Made by a program: the position numbers and the translations under genes | Shown here: positions 1 to 4,538 of the stretch, one piece after another | Layout of the letters: every line of letters starts with the position of its first letter | Numbering within the stretch: position 1 is the first letter of the stretch | Notes under the pieces: generated by a model | The model's database searches: none | Seen by the model: the letters and a program-made list of their open reading frames with translations, nothing else | Told to the model about the DNA's origin: nothing | Assembly: GCA_016936695.1 (NCBI GenBank) | Contig: JAFGXK010000270.1 | Coordinates: 1 to 6,619 of the forward strand | Reading direction: 5' to 3' | Origin: Bacteroidales bacterium | GTDB taxonomy: Bacteria; Bacteroidota; Bacteroidia; Bacteroidales; VadinHA17 | Length of the DNA: 6,619 nt

Positions 1-324
1 CAGACCGGAGGCAAGCCATTTGCCCGCAGTCAGGCCCGCACCGGACCTGAGCCCCGCTCCATGGGGAAGGAACAGGTCAGATACACCACCCCTTCAAAAT
101 TAAGGAAGATCACGGCTCCGAAGGCTTCATATTCCTCTCCGGCAGGGATTGCCTCCAATACCGGAGAGTTCAGTGCGGGAGACAGTGTCAGCCACGAAAG
201 ATTCGGTAATGGAACAATCGTTTCAATCGAAGGGGAACCCCCTAATACGACCGCAACCGTCGACTTTAATATACACGGTAAGAAGAAGCTTCTGCTCCGC
301 TTTGCCAAACTGACGAAAAACTAG
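1..324 (+). CDS. uvrD: UvrD/PcrA-type superfamily 1 DNA helicase, C-terminal end (partial)
   Basis: The reading frame is open from the first base, so this is the 3' end of a longer gene (107 codons visible, stop TAG). What is seen is a low-complexity linker of about 60 residues and then a compact terminal module with the motif HERFGNGTIVSIEG, followed by AIVDF-like strand residues and GKKKLLLRFAKL. In the UvrD/PcrA family, ATP-dependent 3'-5' helicases of repair and replication, this Tudor-like C-terminal fold follows a variable linker and has been linked to RNA polymerase and DNA contacts. The helicase core lies outside the window, so assignment rests on the tail alone. An internal ATG at 61 is not taken as the start because the upstream frame is open and linker-like. 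Rep- or PcrA-type naming is equally possible. The next gene is convergent and begins 7 bases after the stop; I see no strong terminator between them. Confidence 0.85.
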   Translation, partial: QTGGKPFARSQARTGPEPRSMGKEQVRYTTPSKLRKITAPKASYSSPAGIASNTGEFSAGDSVSHERFGNGTIVSIEGEPPNTTATVDFNIHGKKKLLLRFAKLTKN

Positions 325-331
325 AACCGGG

Positions 332-1213
332 TTACTTTTTGCCGGCCTGTCCGAAATTCACCTTGATAAATGCATAGCCTTCAGCGGATATTGAATGCTT
401 GAAATTATCGGATATCTCTTTAGTCTCCATCTTCATGACAAGCTCTTTATCCTTGTCATATGCGTCCAGTGCAAGCATCACCGAGTTTTCAAATCCCGGA
501 TAACCATAATAGTTCGGCATACCGGTCTTATCCCAGTTCCTTTTATCGGCCCTGATCTTTATGTCATTGGTCATCCATACCATAGAATAACCCTCCTCGC
601 CTTCTTCCACAACCTTGTATTCATCGCACCTGTAACCGGCAATCACCTTTGTATTTCCCGTTTTTGTGATCACCGGGGCTTTTTCCTGCTTTTCCTTCTG
701 CTCCTTCGACTGGGCTTCCAGCTCAGACTCATCAGGTATTGCAGAAATAATACCTGTCTTTGAACCCTCGCCCTGCATCAGAATCATGAAAGCACGGTTT
801 TCATTGTCAAAAATGAAAACCGTGGGAATTGCCTGCTGGCCATTGTCAGGATCCACCAACTTAATCTCAAATGCGGCATTGGCGGTATTGGCATTGAAGA
901 ACGTAAAATAGTCGGATTTTATAACATCCTTCTTGTCGTAATTCTCCATCACCATGTGGATCCTGCCCGTAAAATTGTATACATCTCTGTGTGGAACATC
1001 TGTTTTACCACCCAGCAAACCGCCCAGGCCCGGTCTTCCCTCTGGCGCCTGTTCTTCCTGTTTCTCCTGAATGGCGGAGTCGATCTTGTTTTCGACAGCC
1101 TTGTTAATTGCCTTGTTGAGCCTGTTCTTGAGAGCTCCCCCTATCTGAGCATCAATTGAATATGGCAGAGCTACCAGCAGTGACAAAACGATAATAAGAG
1201 TTCTTTTCTTCAT
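332..1213 (-). CDS. Exported DUF4412-like protein of unknown function
   Basis: This is a 293-residue protein. It starts with a clear signal peptide: MKKR, a hydrophobic run at residues 5-19, and probable cleavage near SIDAQ at 19-23. Residues 26-55 form a charged, heptad-like amphipathic helix (LKNRLNKAINKAVENKIDSA). A Gly-rich linker follows (61-70, PGLGGLLGGK), then a mainly beta region from about residue 77 to the end. The core has VYNFTGRIHMVMEN (78-91), VFIFDNENRAFMILM (132-146), then IAGYRCDEYKV (191-201) and MVWMTNDIKI (211-220). The 'GYRCDEY ... VW.T' pattern is what I associate with DUF4412 proteins, which are common in Bacteroidota and have no established biochemical role. A charged insert (165-178, Glu/Lys/Gln-rich) separates the halves. 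The likely location is the periplasm or cell surface. It is transcribed alone, convergent with the helicase gene. The family call is from memory of the pattern; a function is not claimed. Confidence 0.82.
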   Translation of the reverse strand: MKKRTLIIVLSLLVALPYSIDAQIGGALKNRLNKAINKAVENKIDSAIQEKQEEQAPEGRPGLGGLLGGKTDVPHRDVYNFTGRIHMVMENYDKKDVIKSDYFTFFNANTANAAFEIKLVDPDNGQQAIPTVFIFDNENRAFMILMQGEGSKTGIISAIPDESELEAQSKEQKEKQEKAPVITKTGNTKVIAGYRCDEYKVVEEGEEGYSMVWMTNDIKIRADKRNWDKTGMPNYYGYPGFENSVMLALDAYDKDKELVMKMETKEISDNFKHSISAEGYAFIKVNFGQAGKK

Positions 1214-1240
1214 GGAACCAGAGTTTTAAATGTTAAACTA

Positions 1241-1248
1241 TAAATGTA
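1241..1248 (-). promoter_or_regulatory. Possible -7 element for the DUF4412-like gene
   Basis: On the minus strand this reads TACATTTA, one mismatch from the Bacteroidota -7 consensus TAnnTTTG, about 28 bases before the start codon at 1213. No clean -33 TTG is visible at the right distance, so the call is weak. Any promoter for this gene should lie in 1214-1280, because repeats start at 1281. Confidence 0.25.
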
Positions 1249-1280
1249 GGAAATTTATGAAAATGGAGTATATTTTTTTT

Positions 1281-1315
1281 GACGGAAGACGGAAGACTGA
1301 AGACCGAAGACGGAA
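1281..1315. repeat. Heptamer tandem repeat GACNGAA, five units
   Basis: Five consecutive 7-bp units are visible: GACGGAA, GACGGAA, GACTGAA, GACCGAA, GACGGAA. Only position 4 varies. The array starts directly after a run of eight T residues. Variation confined to one position suggests duplication followed by point changes. Confidence 0.85.
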
Positions 1316-1351
1316 GAAAGAGGGGGAGAAGAGGAGAAGGGGAGAAAAAGG
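1312..1351. repeat. 40-bp homopurine (G/A only) tract
   Basis: Every base from 1312 to 1351 on the plus strand is A or G, with G runs (AGGGGGAG, AAGGGGAG). It bridges the GACNGAA and GAGGYGT arrays. Such tracts can in principle form triplex (H-DNA) structures, but nothing in the sequence shows that this one does. Confidence 0.8.
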
Positions 1352-1352
1352 C

Positions 1353-1380
1353 GAGGCGTGAGGTATGAGGCGTGAGGAGG
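1353..1380. repeat. Heptamer tandem repeat GAGGYGT, four units
   Basis: The units are GAGGCGT, GAGGTAT, GAGGCGT and GAGGAGG. The same heptamer, in the same orientation, makes up the array at 3514-3548 behind the LuxR-type gene. This is therefore a dispersed repeat family, not a single local slippage event. Confidence 0.8.
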
Positions 1381-1384
1381 AATC

Positions 1385-1425
1385 TCTGCGAAAATCTGCG
1401 GGCTTTCCATCTGCGAAAATCTGCG
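1385..1425. repeat. Duplicated 16-mer TCTGCGAAAATCTGCG
   Basis: Two perfect copies lie at 1385-1400 and 1410-1425, separated by nine bases (GGCTTTCCA). Each copy is itself two TCTGCG words ten bases apart, so TCTGCG occurs four times in 41 bp. Function unknown. Confidence 0.85.
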
Positions 1426-1467
1426 AGAAATAAAAAACGTTAAATATATCTAATTGATATTATTTGA

Positions 1468-1510
1468 TATCTTTTTAGTATCTTTTTAGTATCTTTTTAG
1501 TATCTTTTTG
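1468..1510. repeat. 11-bp tandem repeat TATCTTTTTAG, nearly four units
   Basis: Perfect units lie at 1468-1478, 1479-1489 and 1490-1500, and a fourth, ending in G instead of AG, at 1501-1510. Each unit has a T5 run, so the T-tracts recur every 11 bp, close to the DNA helical repeat. This predicts some intrinsic curvature. The array sits 36 bp downstream (in gene orientation) of the terminator for the membrane protein gene. Confidence 0.85.
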
Positions 1511-1545
1511 ATACCACATTCCGAAGATTTCTGTTACATCAGAGC

Positions 1546-1570
1546 AAAAAACCCGGCGTTTCTGCCGGGT
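1546..1570 (-). terminator. Intrinsic terminator of the membrane protein gene
   Basis: On the minus strand a 7-bp perfect stem (ACCCGGC / GCCGGGT) with a 6-base loop is followed directly by a run of T residues (complement of A at 1546-1551). It lies 34 bases beyond the stop of the gene ending at 1604. A GC-rich stem followed by a U-tract is the standard rho-independent form. The plus strand has only GTCTAAAAA after the stem, so the element acts on minus-strand transcription. Confidence 0.85.
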
Positions 1571-1603
1571 CTAAAAATGGTTGTCGTATTTCAGGCCTGT
1601 TTC

Positions 1604-2362
1604 TTATGCAGCTGCTTCCTGAATCTCGGCCGGTTTTTCCTTTTCAAGCAGCACTGACTGGTAAAGTGTTGCGAAGGAACTTGAAATCCACATAATGGCA
1701 GGGAACATGCCGACAATCAGCATCATAAGTCCGAAGATGAAGATGAAAAATGAAGTGATTCCCATTGCGAAGATCCTCCATCCGTGTCCTCTGGTCAGTT
1801 TCCAGCTGAGTTCAACGGCTTCGATCGGATCAAGCTTTTTATCCATCACTATATAGGATACGAACACGAGTCTGCAGCCTATAATAATCCCGGGAATGAT
1901 CAGCATAAAGATACCCATCACTATCAGTGCCGTAACCAGGAGATTTGCCAGTATAATATAAAGGTAGTTAGTCCAGAATCCTTTTATAAGAAGCTCAAAA
2001 TCGGGTTTCTTTCCCCTTACTGCCTCTACAAAGATAAAGTCGCCTCCGTAAGTGACTACAGGAGCAGCAAGGAAGGTATAGGCGAGAGCGATCAAGCCGA
2101 AGAACACCCCCAGCATTCCCAGGGCGCCGAGGGTAAAGAGCTGCTGAAAGCCGTCACCGAAAAGATGGCCCCAGTGAAAAGCATCGCCGGGCAGATCGTC
2201 GAGATTAAACTTTAAACCGCTGCCACTGAAGGGGGCAGTAAGTATTACCATGACGAGGGTAACCAGAAACAATCTCAGGAAATTATCGAGCATAACCCTG
2301 AATCCTGTTCCGAAGCTGTTCCCGAATGTGGGGATCAATGTGTAATTTTTTTGGGGTTCCAT
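1604..2362 (-). CDS. Polytopic inner membrane protein of unknown function (GPDPase-membrane-domain/DUF975-like)
   Basis: This is a 252-residue, strongly hydrophobic protein without a cleavable signal. Likely membrane segments are at about 25-43, 76-100, 131-165 (long, or a re-entrant pair) and 196-237 (two spans). The conserved-looking region is IIPGIIIGCRLVF (155-167), then DKKLDPIEAVELSWKLTRG (174-192) and HGWRIF. The order 'IPG ... R ... DPIEA...SW.LT.G..WR.F' resembles the membrane domain seen in glycerophosphodiester phosphodiesterase membrane domains and DUF975/YciC-like proteins. Those have no agreed molecular function, and no catalytic phosphodiesterase domain is present here. The C-terminus is short, charged and Ala-rich (EKEKPAEIQEAAA). 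It is a single-gene unit with its own terminator and is transcribed divergently from the LuxR-type regulator gene, so the two could share control. The start ATG at 2362 gives a sensible cytoplasmic N-terminus. The family link is by motif resemblance only. Confidence 0.82.
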   Translation of the reverse strand: MEPQKNYTLIPTFGNSFGTGFRVMLDNFLRLFLVTLVMVILTAPFSGSGLKFNLDDLPGDAFHWGHLFGDGFQQLFTLGALGMLGVFFGLIALAYTFLAAPVVTYGGDFIFVEAVRGKKPDFELLIKGFWTNYLYIILANLLVTALIVMGIFMLIIPGIIIGCRLVFVSYIVMDKKLDPIEAVELSWKLTRGHGWRIFAMGITSFFIFIFGLMMLIVGMFPAIMWISSSFATLYQSVLLEKEKPAEIQEAAA

Positions 2363-2398
2363 TTTTACTTTTATTTAAGTGGTTTAATATTCTGAGAT

Positions 2399-2409
2399 CA
2401 AATTTATAC
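2399..2409 (-). promoter_or_regulatory. Possible -7 element for the membrane protein gene
   Basis: The minus strand reads TATAAATTTTG, close to TAnnTTTG but with one extra base or one mismatch depending on alignment. A TTTG lies upstream on the same strand, with a spacing slightly longer than usual. The position, about 40 bases before the start codon, is reasonable. Weak call. Confidence 0.3.
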
Positions 2410-2475
2410 CCTCTGCTTCAGACAGAAGCCAAACTATAGTAGTGAATGTATCAGATTCCTACTTTGGTATGGGAA

Positions 2476-2491
2476 CACTACTTAGGTAGTG
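2476..2491. promoter_or_regulatory. Operator-like inverted repeat CACTACTTAGGTAGTG
   Basis: There are 6-bp perfect arms (CACTAC / GTAGTG) around TTAG. It lies between the divergent membrane protein and LuxR-type genes, 89 bp before the latter's start. A related half (ACTATAGTAGTG) is at 2434-2445. The 9-mer ACTACTTAG within it recurs, in reverse orientation, in the susC leader at 4476-4484. The symmetry and 16-bp length suit a dimeric helix-turn-helix protein such as a LuxR-type regulator, but the binding protein is inferred. As RNA it could also be a small hairpin. Confidence 0.45.
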
Positions 2492-2518
2492 ACCTTGATT
2501 ATTTGAAGGCTGCATCTC

Positions 2519-2559
2519 CCGGAATGAAAATCCGGAATACCGTTATTCATTTCCGGAAT
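2519..2559. repeat. Three direct copies of CCGGAAT before the LuxR-type gene
   Basis: CCGGAAT occurs at 2519-2525, 2532-2538 and 2553-2559; the last two extend to TCCGGAATA and are 21 bp apart, two helical turns. All lie within 61 bp of the ATG. They may be regulator sites or parts of an imperfect leader hairpin (GGAATGAA against TTCATTTCC). Function is not shown. Confidence 0.5.
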
Positions 2560-2579
2560 ATTCTGAATATCTTTATATC

Positions 2580-3515
2580 ATGATCCGGATAATCTTCCTC
2601 CTCCTCTTCATTGTAACTGCGGCTCTGACAACCGCCGGTATCATTCTCGCTTCGAGACTGAGGAGCCGTTATAACACTGATATCTTCCCTCCCCTGCTGT
2701 ATTTCCAGGTTTTCATTTACACATTCGGTTTTTACGGGATCTGGGGGCAGGTTGCAATTAATGCATTACTGCAGACAGCGGCCTCACCGGCATTGATGGA
2801 GCGGCTGCTTGATGTGGCCCTTCTGCTTGGGCTTCCCTTTCTGATTGGTGCCTGGTTCATGCTGCTCAGGTTCACAGGCGGGCTTACCGGGAAAGCCGTA
2901 AAAAGCAAATGGTTCATATCTCTCTTCCTTCTGGTCAATTTAATGGTGCTGATAAGTCTGGTATGGCTTGTTACAGGAAGGAACAGTGCAGGAGCCGGAC
3001 CGGTGATGCGGTATTACTATATAATCATGAACCTCATTCATTATTTTGTTGCGGCTTACCTGATTCATTTTCCATGGAAAGGACAGCAGGTGATTCACGA
3101 TCAGGACAGGAAGATAATCGCTCCCATGCTCTTCATAATTATGATTGTTCAGTGCGTGCCCCTGATTTTCATGGAATCACGGATGTGGCTCCAGCTTATT
3201 TTCATATTCGTATTTTTCACAGGCAACATATTCCTTCCCGTTTATTTCAGCTATTTTACCCTAGCCCATTCATTCGCTTTACCCCGAAAAAAGGAGATTA
3301 AAGACTCCTTCGAAGAGTTCTGTACGAAGTTTGAGGTCTCGCCCCGCGAATCAGAGGTAATAACTGAAATCTGCAACGGACTAAGCAATAAGGAAATATC
3401 TGAAAAACTATTCATAAGCCTTCAGACGGTTAAGGATCACACCCACCATATTTACATCAAGACCAATGTGAGAAGCAGGGTTCAGCTGATAAATCTGGTG
3501 AAGGAGGAAATCTGA
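2580..3515 (+). CDS. Transmembrane LuxR-family transcriptional regulator (about 7 TM segments plus GerE-type HTH)
   Basis: This 311-residue protein has two parts. Residues 1-230 are hydrophobic, with likely membrane segments near 3-24, 38-60, 76-98, 111-132, 143-165, 179-197 and 203-226. After a short charged linker (236-250), residues 252-309 form a LuxR/GerE-type DNA-binding domain: SPRESEVITEICNGLSNKEI, then EKLFISLQTVKDH and VRSRVQLINLV. This matches the family pattern 'LT.RE.EVL.L...G.SNKEIA..L.IS..TVK.H...I..KL.V..R..'. The design is a one-component membrane sensor with DNA binding at the cytoplasmic end; no receiver, PAS or kinase domain is present. What the membrane part senses cannot be read from the sequence. 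An even or odd TM number matters: the HTH must be cytoplasmic, so with seven segments the N-terminus would be outside. The start ATG at 2580 leads straight into the first membrane segment. The gene is divergent from the membrane protein gene, and its stop codon touches a heptamer array. Confidence 0.93.
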   Translation: MIRIIFLLLFIVTAALTTAGIILASRLRSRYNTDIFPPLLYFQVFIYTFGFYGIWGQVAINALLQTAASPALMERLLDVALLLGLPFLIGAWFMLLRFTGGLTGKAVKSKWFISLFLLVNLMVLISLVWLVTGRNSAGAGPVMRYYYIIMNLIHYFVAAYLIHFPWKGQQVIHDQDRKIIAPMLFIIMIVQCVPLIFMESRMWLQLIFIFVFFTGNIFLPVYFSYFTLAHSFALPRKKEIKDSFEEFCTKFEVSPRESEVITEICNGLSNKEISEKLFISLQTVKDHTHHIYIKTNVRSRVQLINLVKEEI

Positions 3516-3548
3516 GGTGTGAGGCGCGAGGCGTGAGGCGTGAGGTGT
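3514..3548. repeat. Heptamer tandem repeat GAGGYGY, five units
   Basis: The units are GAGGTGT, GAGGCGC, GAGGCGT, GAGGCGT and GAGGTGT, with a degraded sixth (GAGTGTT). The first unit supplies the last two bases of the LuxR-type gene's TGA stop, so the array abuts the coding region exactly. It is the same family and orientation as the array at 1353-1380. Confidence 0.88.
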
Positions 3549-3574
3549 GAGTGTTGAACCAACTATCATTTTCG

Positions 3575-3600
3575 CCGCGTACCGCGTACCGCGTACCGCT
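3575..3600. repeat. Heptamer tandem repeat CCGCGTA, three units plus a partial
   Basis: Perfect units lie at 3575-3581, 3582-3588 and 3589-3595, followed by CCGCT. The array ends two bases before the thiN stop on the other strand. Adjacent units can pair (CGCG-TAC-CGCG), so RNA from either strand could form small GC-rich hairpins, possibly helping to end convergent transcription. No U-tract follows, so a terminator is not called. Confidence 0.85.
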
Positions 3601-3601
3601 C

Positions 3602-4225
3602 TTACTCCCTGAACTTCTGATAAACAATCACCGGGCCGCCGCTGAAGCTGATCTCGAAATAATTGCCTGTCGATTCGTTAAGGGTGCCCCGCCACCAGTT
3701 GGTGAGCTTAAGTCGCTCAAGTTCATATTTCAAACCAATGCTGCTTATTTCGGTGCCGGGATTTATGGAGAACAGGGACACCTGTTGTCCGGGAAAGGAT
3801 TCGACTTTAGCGCCCTGCAAAAAGGGGGTGAATGTGCCTGTGTCGGTAATCATAACCACGGTGACTTCTCCCGCGTATTCTGCAAGCAGGGAAATGTTTC
3901 CGATCGTGTGGTCCTCCCTTTTGCCAGTTGCTCCCACTATTACGATATTGTCATACCTATTATTAATACACCACCTCACAGCTTTGGTAAGGTCGTTGGT
4001 CTCCTGTTCTGAGTTTCTGAAGATCCGGTCGGAAAATCTTTCCGCAAGTTGCGGATCTATTGAGTCGAGGTCGCCAACTATGGCTTCCGGTTCCATTCCG
4101 GCTTCAATAAGGCTCTGAGCGCCGCCGTCGCAGCAGATAATATGCTCAGCCTTTCTCAGGTGCATCAGAGGCACAGGGTGCCCGGGAAAGTTGCCGTCAG
4201 CAAGGATTACAGTTTGTGGTGACAT
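3602..4225 (-). CDS. thiN: Thiamine pyrophosphokinase
   Basis: This cytoplasmic enzyme transfers pyrophosphate from ATP to thiamine, giving thiamine diphosphate and AMP, the last step of thiamine salvage. From the ATG at 4225 it has 207 residues, the usual size for bacterial members. The family signatures are all present in order: TVILADGNFP at the N-terminus, ICCDGGAQSL, IVGDLDSI, the QETNDLTKA segment and GATGKREDHTIGNI, with acidic residues (DGG, GDLDS, ND) that bind Mg2+ and ATP. The C-terminal part is a beta-rich region (about from TGTFTPF onwards) that includes a GLKYEL-type strand and ends in KFRE. An upstream TTG at 4270 would add 15 residues (to PEYLNFSFNFI), but that TTG falls in a promoter-like -33 box and the ATG fits family N-termini better. 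The gene is convergent with the LuxR-type gene and divergent from the susC-like gene. No THI-box riboswitch is visible in its short leader. Confidence 0.95.
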   Translation of the reverse strand: MSPQTVILADGNFPGHPVPLMHLRKAEHIICCDGGAQSLIEAGMEPEAIVGDLDSIDPQLAERFSDRIFRNSEQETNDLTKAVRWCINNRYDNIVIVGATGKREDHTIGNISLLAEYAGEVTVVMITDTGTFTPFLQGAKVESFPGQQVSLFSINPGTEISSIGLKYELERLKLTNWWRGTLNESTGNYFEISFSGGPVIVYQKFRE

Positions 4226-4240
4226 AATGAAATTAAAGCT

Positions 4241-4271
4241 GAAATTTAAATATTCTGGCCGGGAAAACAAG
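4241..4271 (-). promoter_or_regulatory. Promoter candidate for thiN
   Basis: On the minus strand CTTG (-33) and TAAATTTC (-7, one mismatch to TAnnTTTG) are separated by 19 bases, the spacing typical of Bacteroidota primary-sigma promoters. Transcription would begin about 10-15 bases before the ATG at 4225, leaving a very short leader. This supports the ATG over the TTG at 4270, which is part of the -33 box. Confidence 0.45.
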
Positions 4272-4316
4272 CGTCTCCTGAACGAATGCCCGTAGATTCA
4301 CTGCAAAATCGCCTGA

Positions 4317-4330
4317 TTATCATATGATAA
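4317..4330. promoter_or_regulatory. Perfect 14-bp palindrome TTATCATATGATAA
   Basis: It is fully self-complementary and followed by A residues to 4338. It lies between the divergent thiN and susC-like promoters, about 30 bp upstream of the -33 box proposed for susC. A dimeric regulator site is plausible; the regulator is unknown. Confidence 0.4.
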
Positions 4331-4346
4331 AAAAAAAATATAAGAA

Positions 4347-4379
4347 ATTGGTAAAATTCCGGAGTTTCGACTATATTTG
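4347..4379 (+). promoter_or_regulatory. Promoter candidate for the susC-like gene
   Basis: ATTG at 4347-4350 (-33) and TATATTTG at 4372-4379 (-7, a full match to TAnnTTTG) are separated by 21 bases, which fits the Bacteroidota consensus. The predicted transcript begins near 4385, giving a leader of roughly 150 nt before the ATG at 4539. Confidence 0.6.
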
Positions 4380-4401
4380 AAGAACCCTATAAACCTAACC
4401 C

Positions 4402-4437
4402 ATGCAGCCTATGAGACAATCTTTTTATTTCACTTAA
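4402..4437 (+). CDS. Possible upstream leader ORF, 11 codons
   Basis: ATG at 4402 opens MQPMRQSFYFT followed by TAA; a second in-frame ATG at 4411 gives MRQSFYFT. It lies about 17 bases into the predicted susC leader and ends 9 bases before the first hairpin. There is no other support for its translation, and short ORFs are frequent by chance. Confidence 0.2.
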   Translation: MQPMRQSFYFT

Positions 4438-4446
4438 AATTTCAGG

Positions 4447-4470
4447 GGAGTTTCAGACTCCGTTTTGTTT
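4447..4470 (+). promoter_or_regulatory. Leader hairpin with T-rich tail (attenuator-like)
   Basis: A 5-bp stem (GGAGT / ACTCC, 4447-4451 and 4457-4461) with a 5-base loop is followed by GTTTTGTTT. It resembles a weak intrinsic terminator inside the susC leader. The stem is short, so efficient termination is doubtful. Confidence 0.35.
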
Positions 4471-4475
4471 GTTCA

Positions 4476-4494
4476 CTAAGTAGTCTTTACTTAG
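4476..4494. promoter_or_regulatory. Inverted repeat CTAAGTA-N5-TACTTAG in the susC leader
   Basis: There are 7-bp perfect arms around GTCTT, 45 bp before the start codon and followed after seven bases by a run of seven T (4502-4508). It may act as DNA (an operator, sharing CTAAGTAGT with the site at 2476-2491) or as an RNA hairpin (a second weak terminator-like structure). The sequence alone cannot decide. Confidence 0.45.
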
Positions 4495-4538
4495 GACAGT
4501 ATTTTTTTATTATCTAATCTAACTAACTTCTCAAAAGT

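Larger units (their letters stand above)
1214..1603. other. 390-bp gene-free region made largely of short tandem repeats
   Basis: No convincing coding frame is present between the start of the DUF4412-like gene and the stop of the membrane protein gene. From left to right it holds an AT-rich presumed promoter zone (1214-1280), GACNGAA heptamers, a homopurine tract, GAGGYGT heptamers, a duplicated TCTGCG-type 16-mer, an AT-rich spacer, an 11-bp array, and a terminator hairpin that belongs to the gene on the right. Each is listed separately. The heptamer type seen here returns about 2 kb away, between two other genes. Confidence 0.8.

Noticed and set aside
30..308. 92-codon minus-strand frame opposite the helicase tail
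   Set aside because: The plus strand encodes a recognisable UvrD/PcrA C-terminal module; the reverse frame is a shadow.
326..346. Shared terminator between the convergent helicase and DUF4412-like genes
   Set aside because: Only a 4-bp CCGG/CCGG pairing with a 10-base or longer loop is present, too weak to call.
395..763. 122-codon plus-strand frame opposite the DUF4412-like gene
   Set aside because: It lies wholly antisense to a gene with a signal peptide and conserved motifs; the translation is Leu/Phe/His-rich with no recognisable domain.
1281..1510. CRISPR array
   Set aside because: Units are 7-16 bp and directly abutting, with no unique spacers and no cas genes nearby.
1784..2215. 143-codon plus-strand frame inside the membrane protein gene
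   Set aside because: It is antisense to a coherent polytopic membrane protein with its own terminator, and its translation resembles no family I know.
3551..4118. Two plus-strand frames of about 150 codons opposite thiN
   Set aside because: All thiamine pyrophosphokinase motifs are on the minus strand; these frames have no conserved features and one begins in a heptamer array.
4226..4340. Thiamine (THI-box) riboswitch upstream of thiN
   Set aside because: No CUGAGA or related conserved core is seen on the minus strand, and the predicted leader is only about 10-15 bases.
4361..4458. Repeated GGAGTTTC(A)GAC words at 4361 and 4447
   Set aside because: A single short imperfect repeat, one copy in the promoter spacer and one in a hairpin; likely chance.
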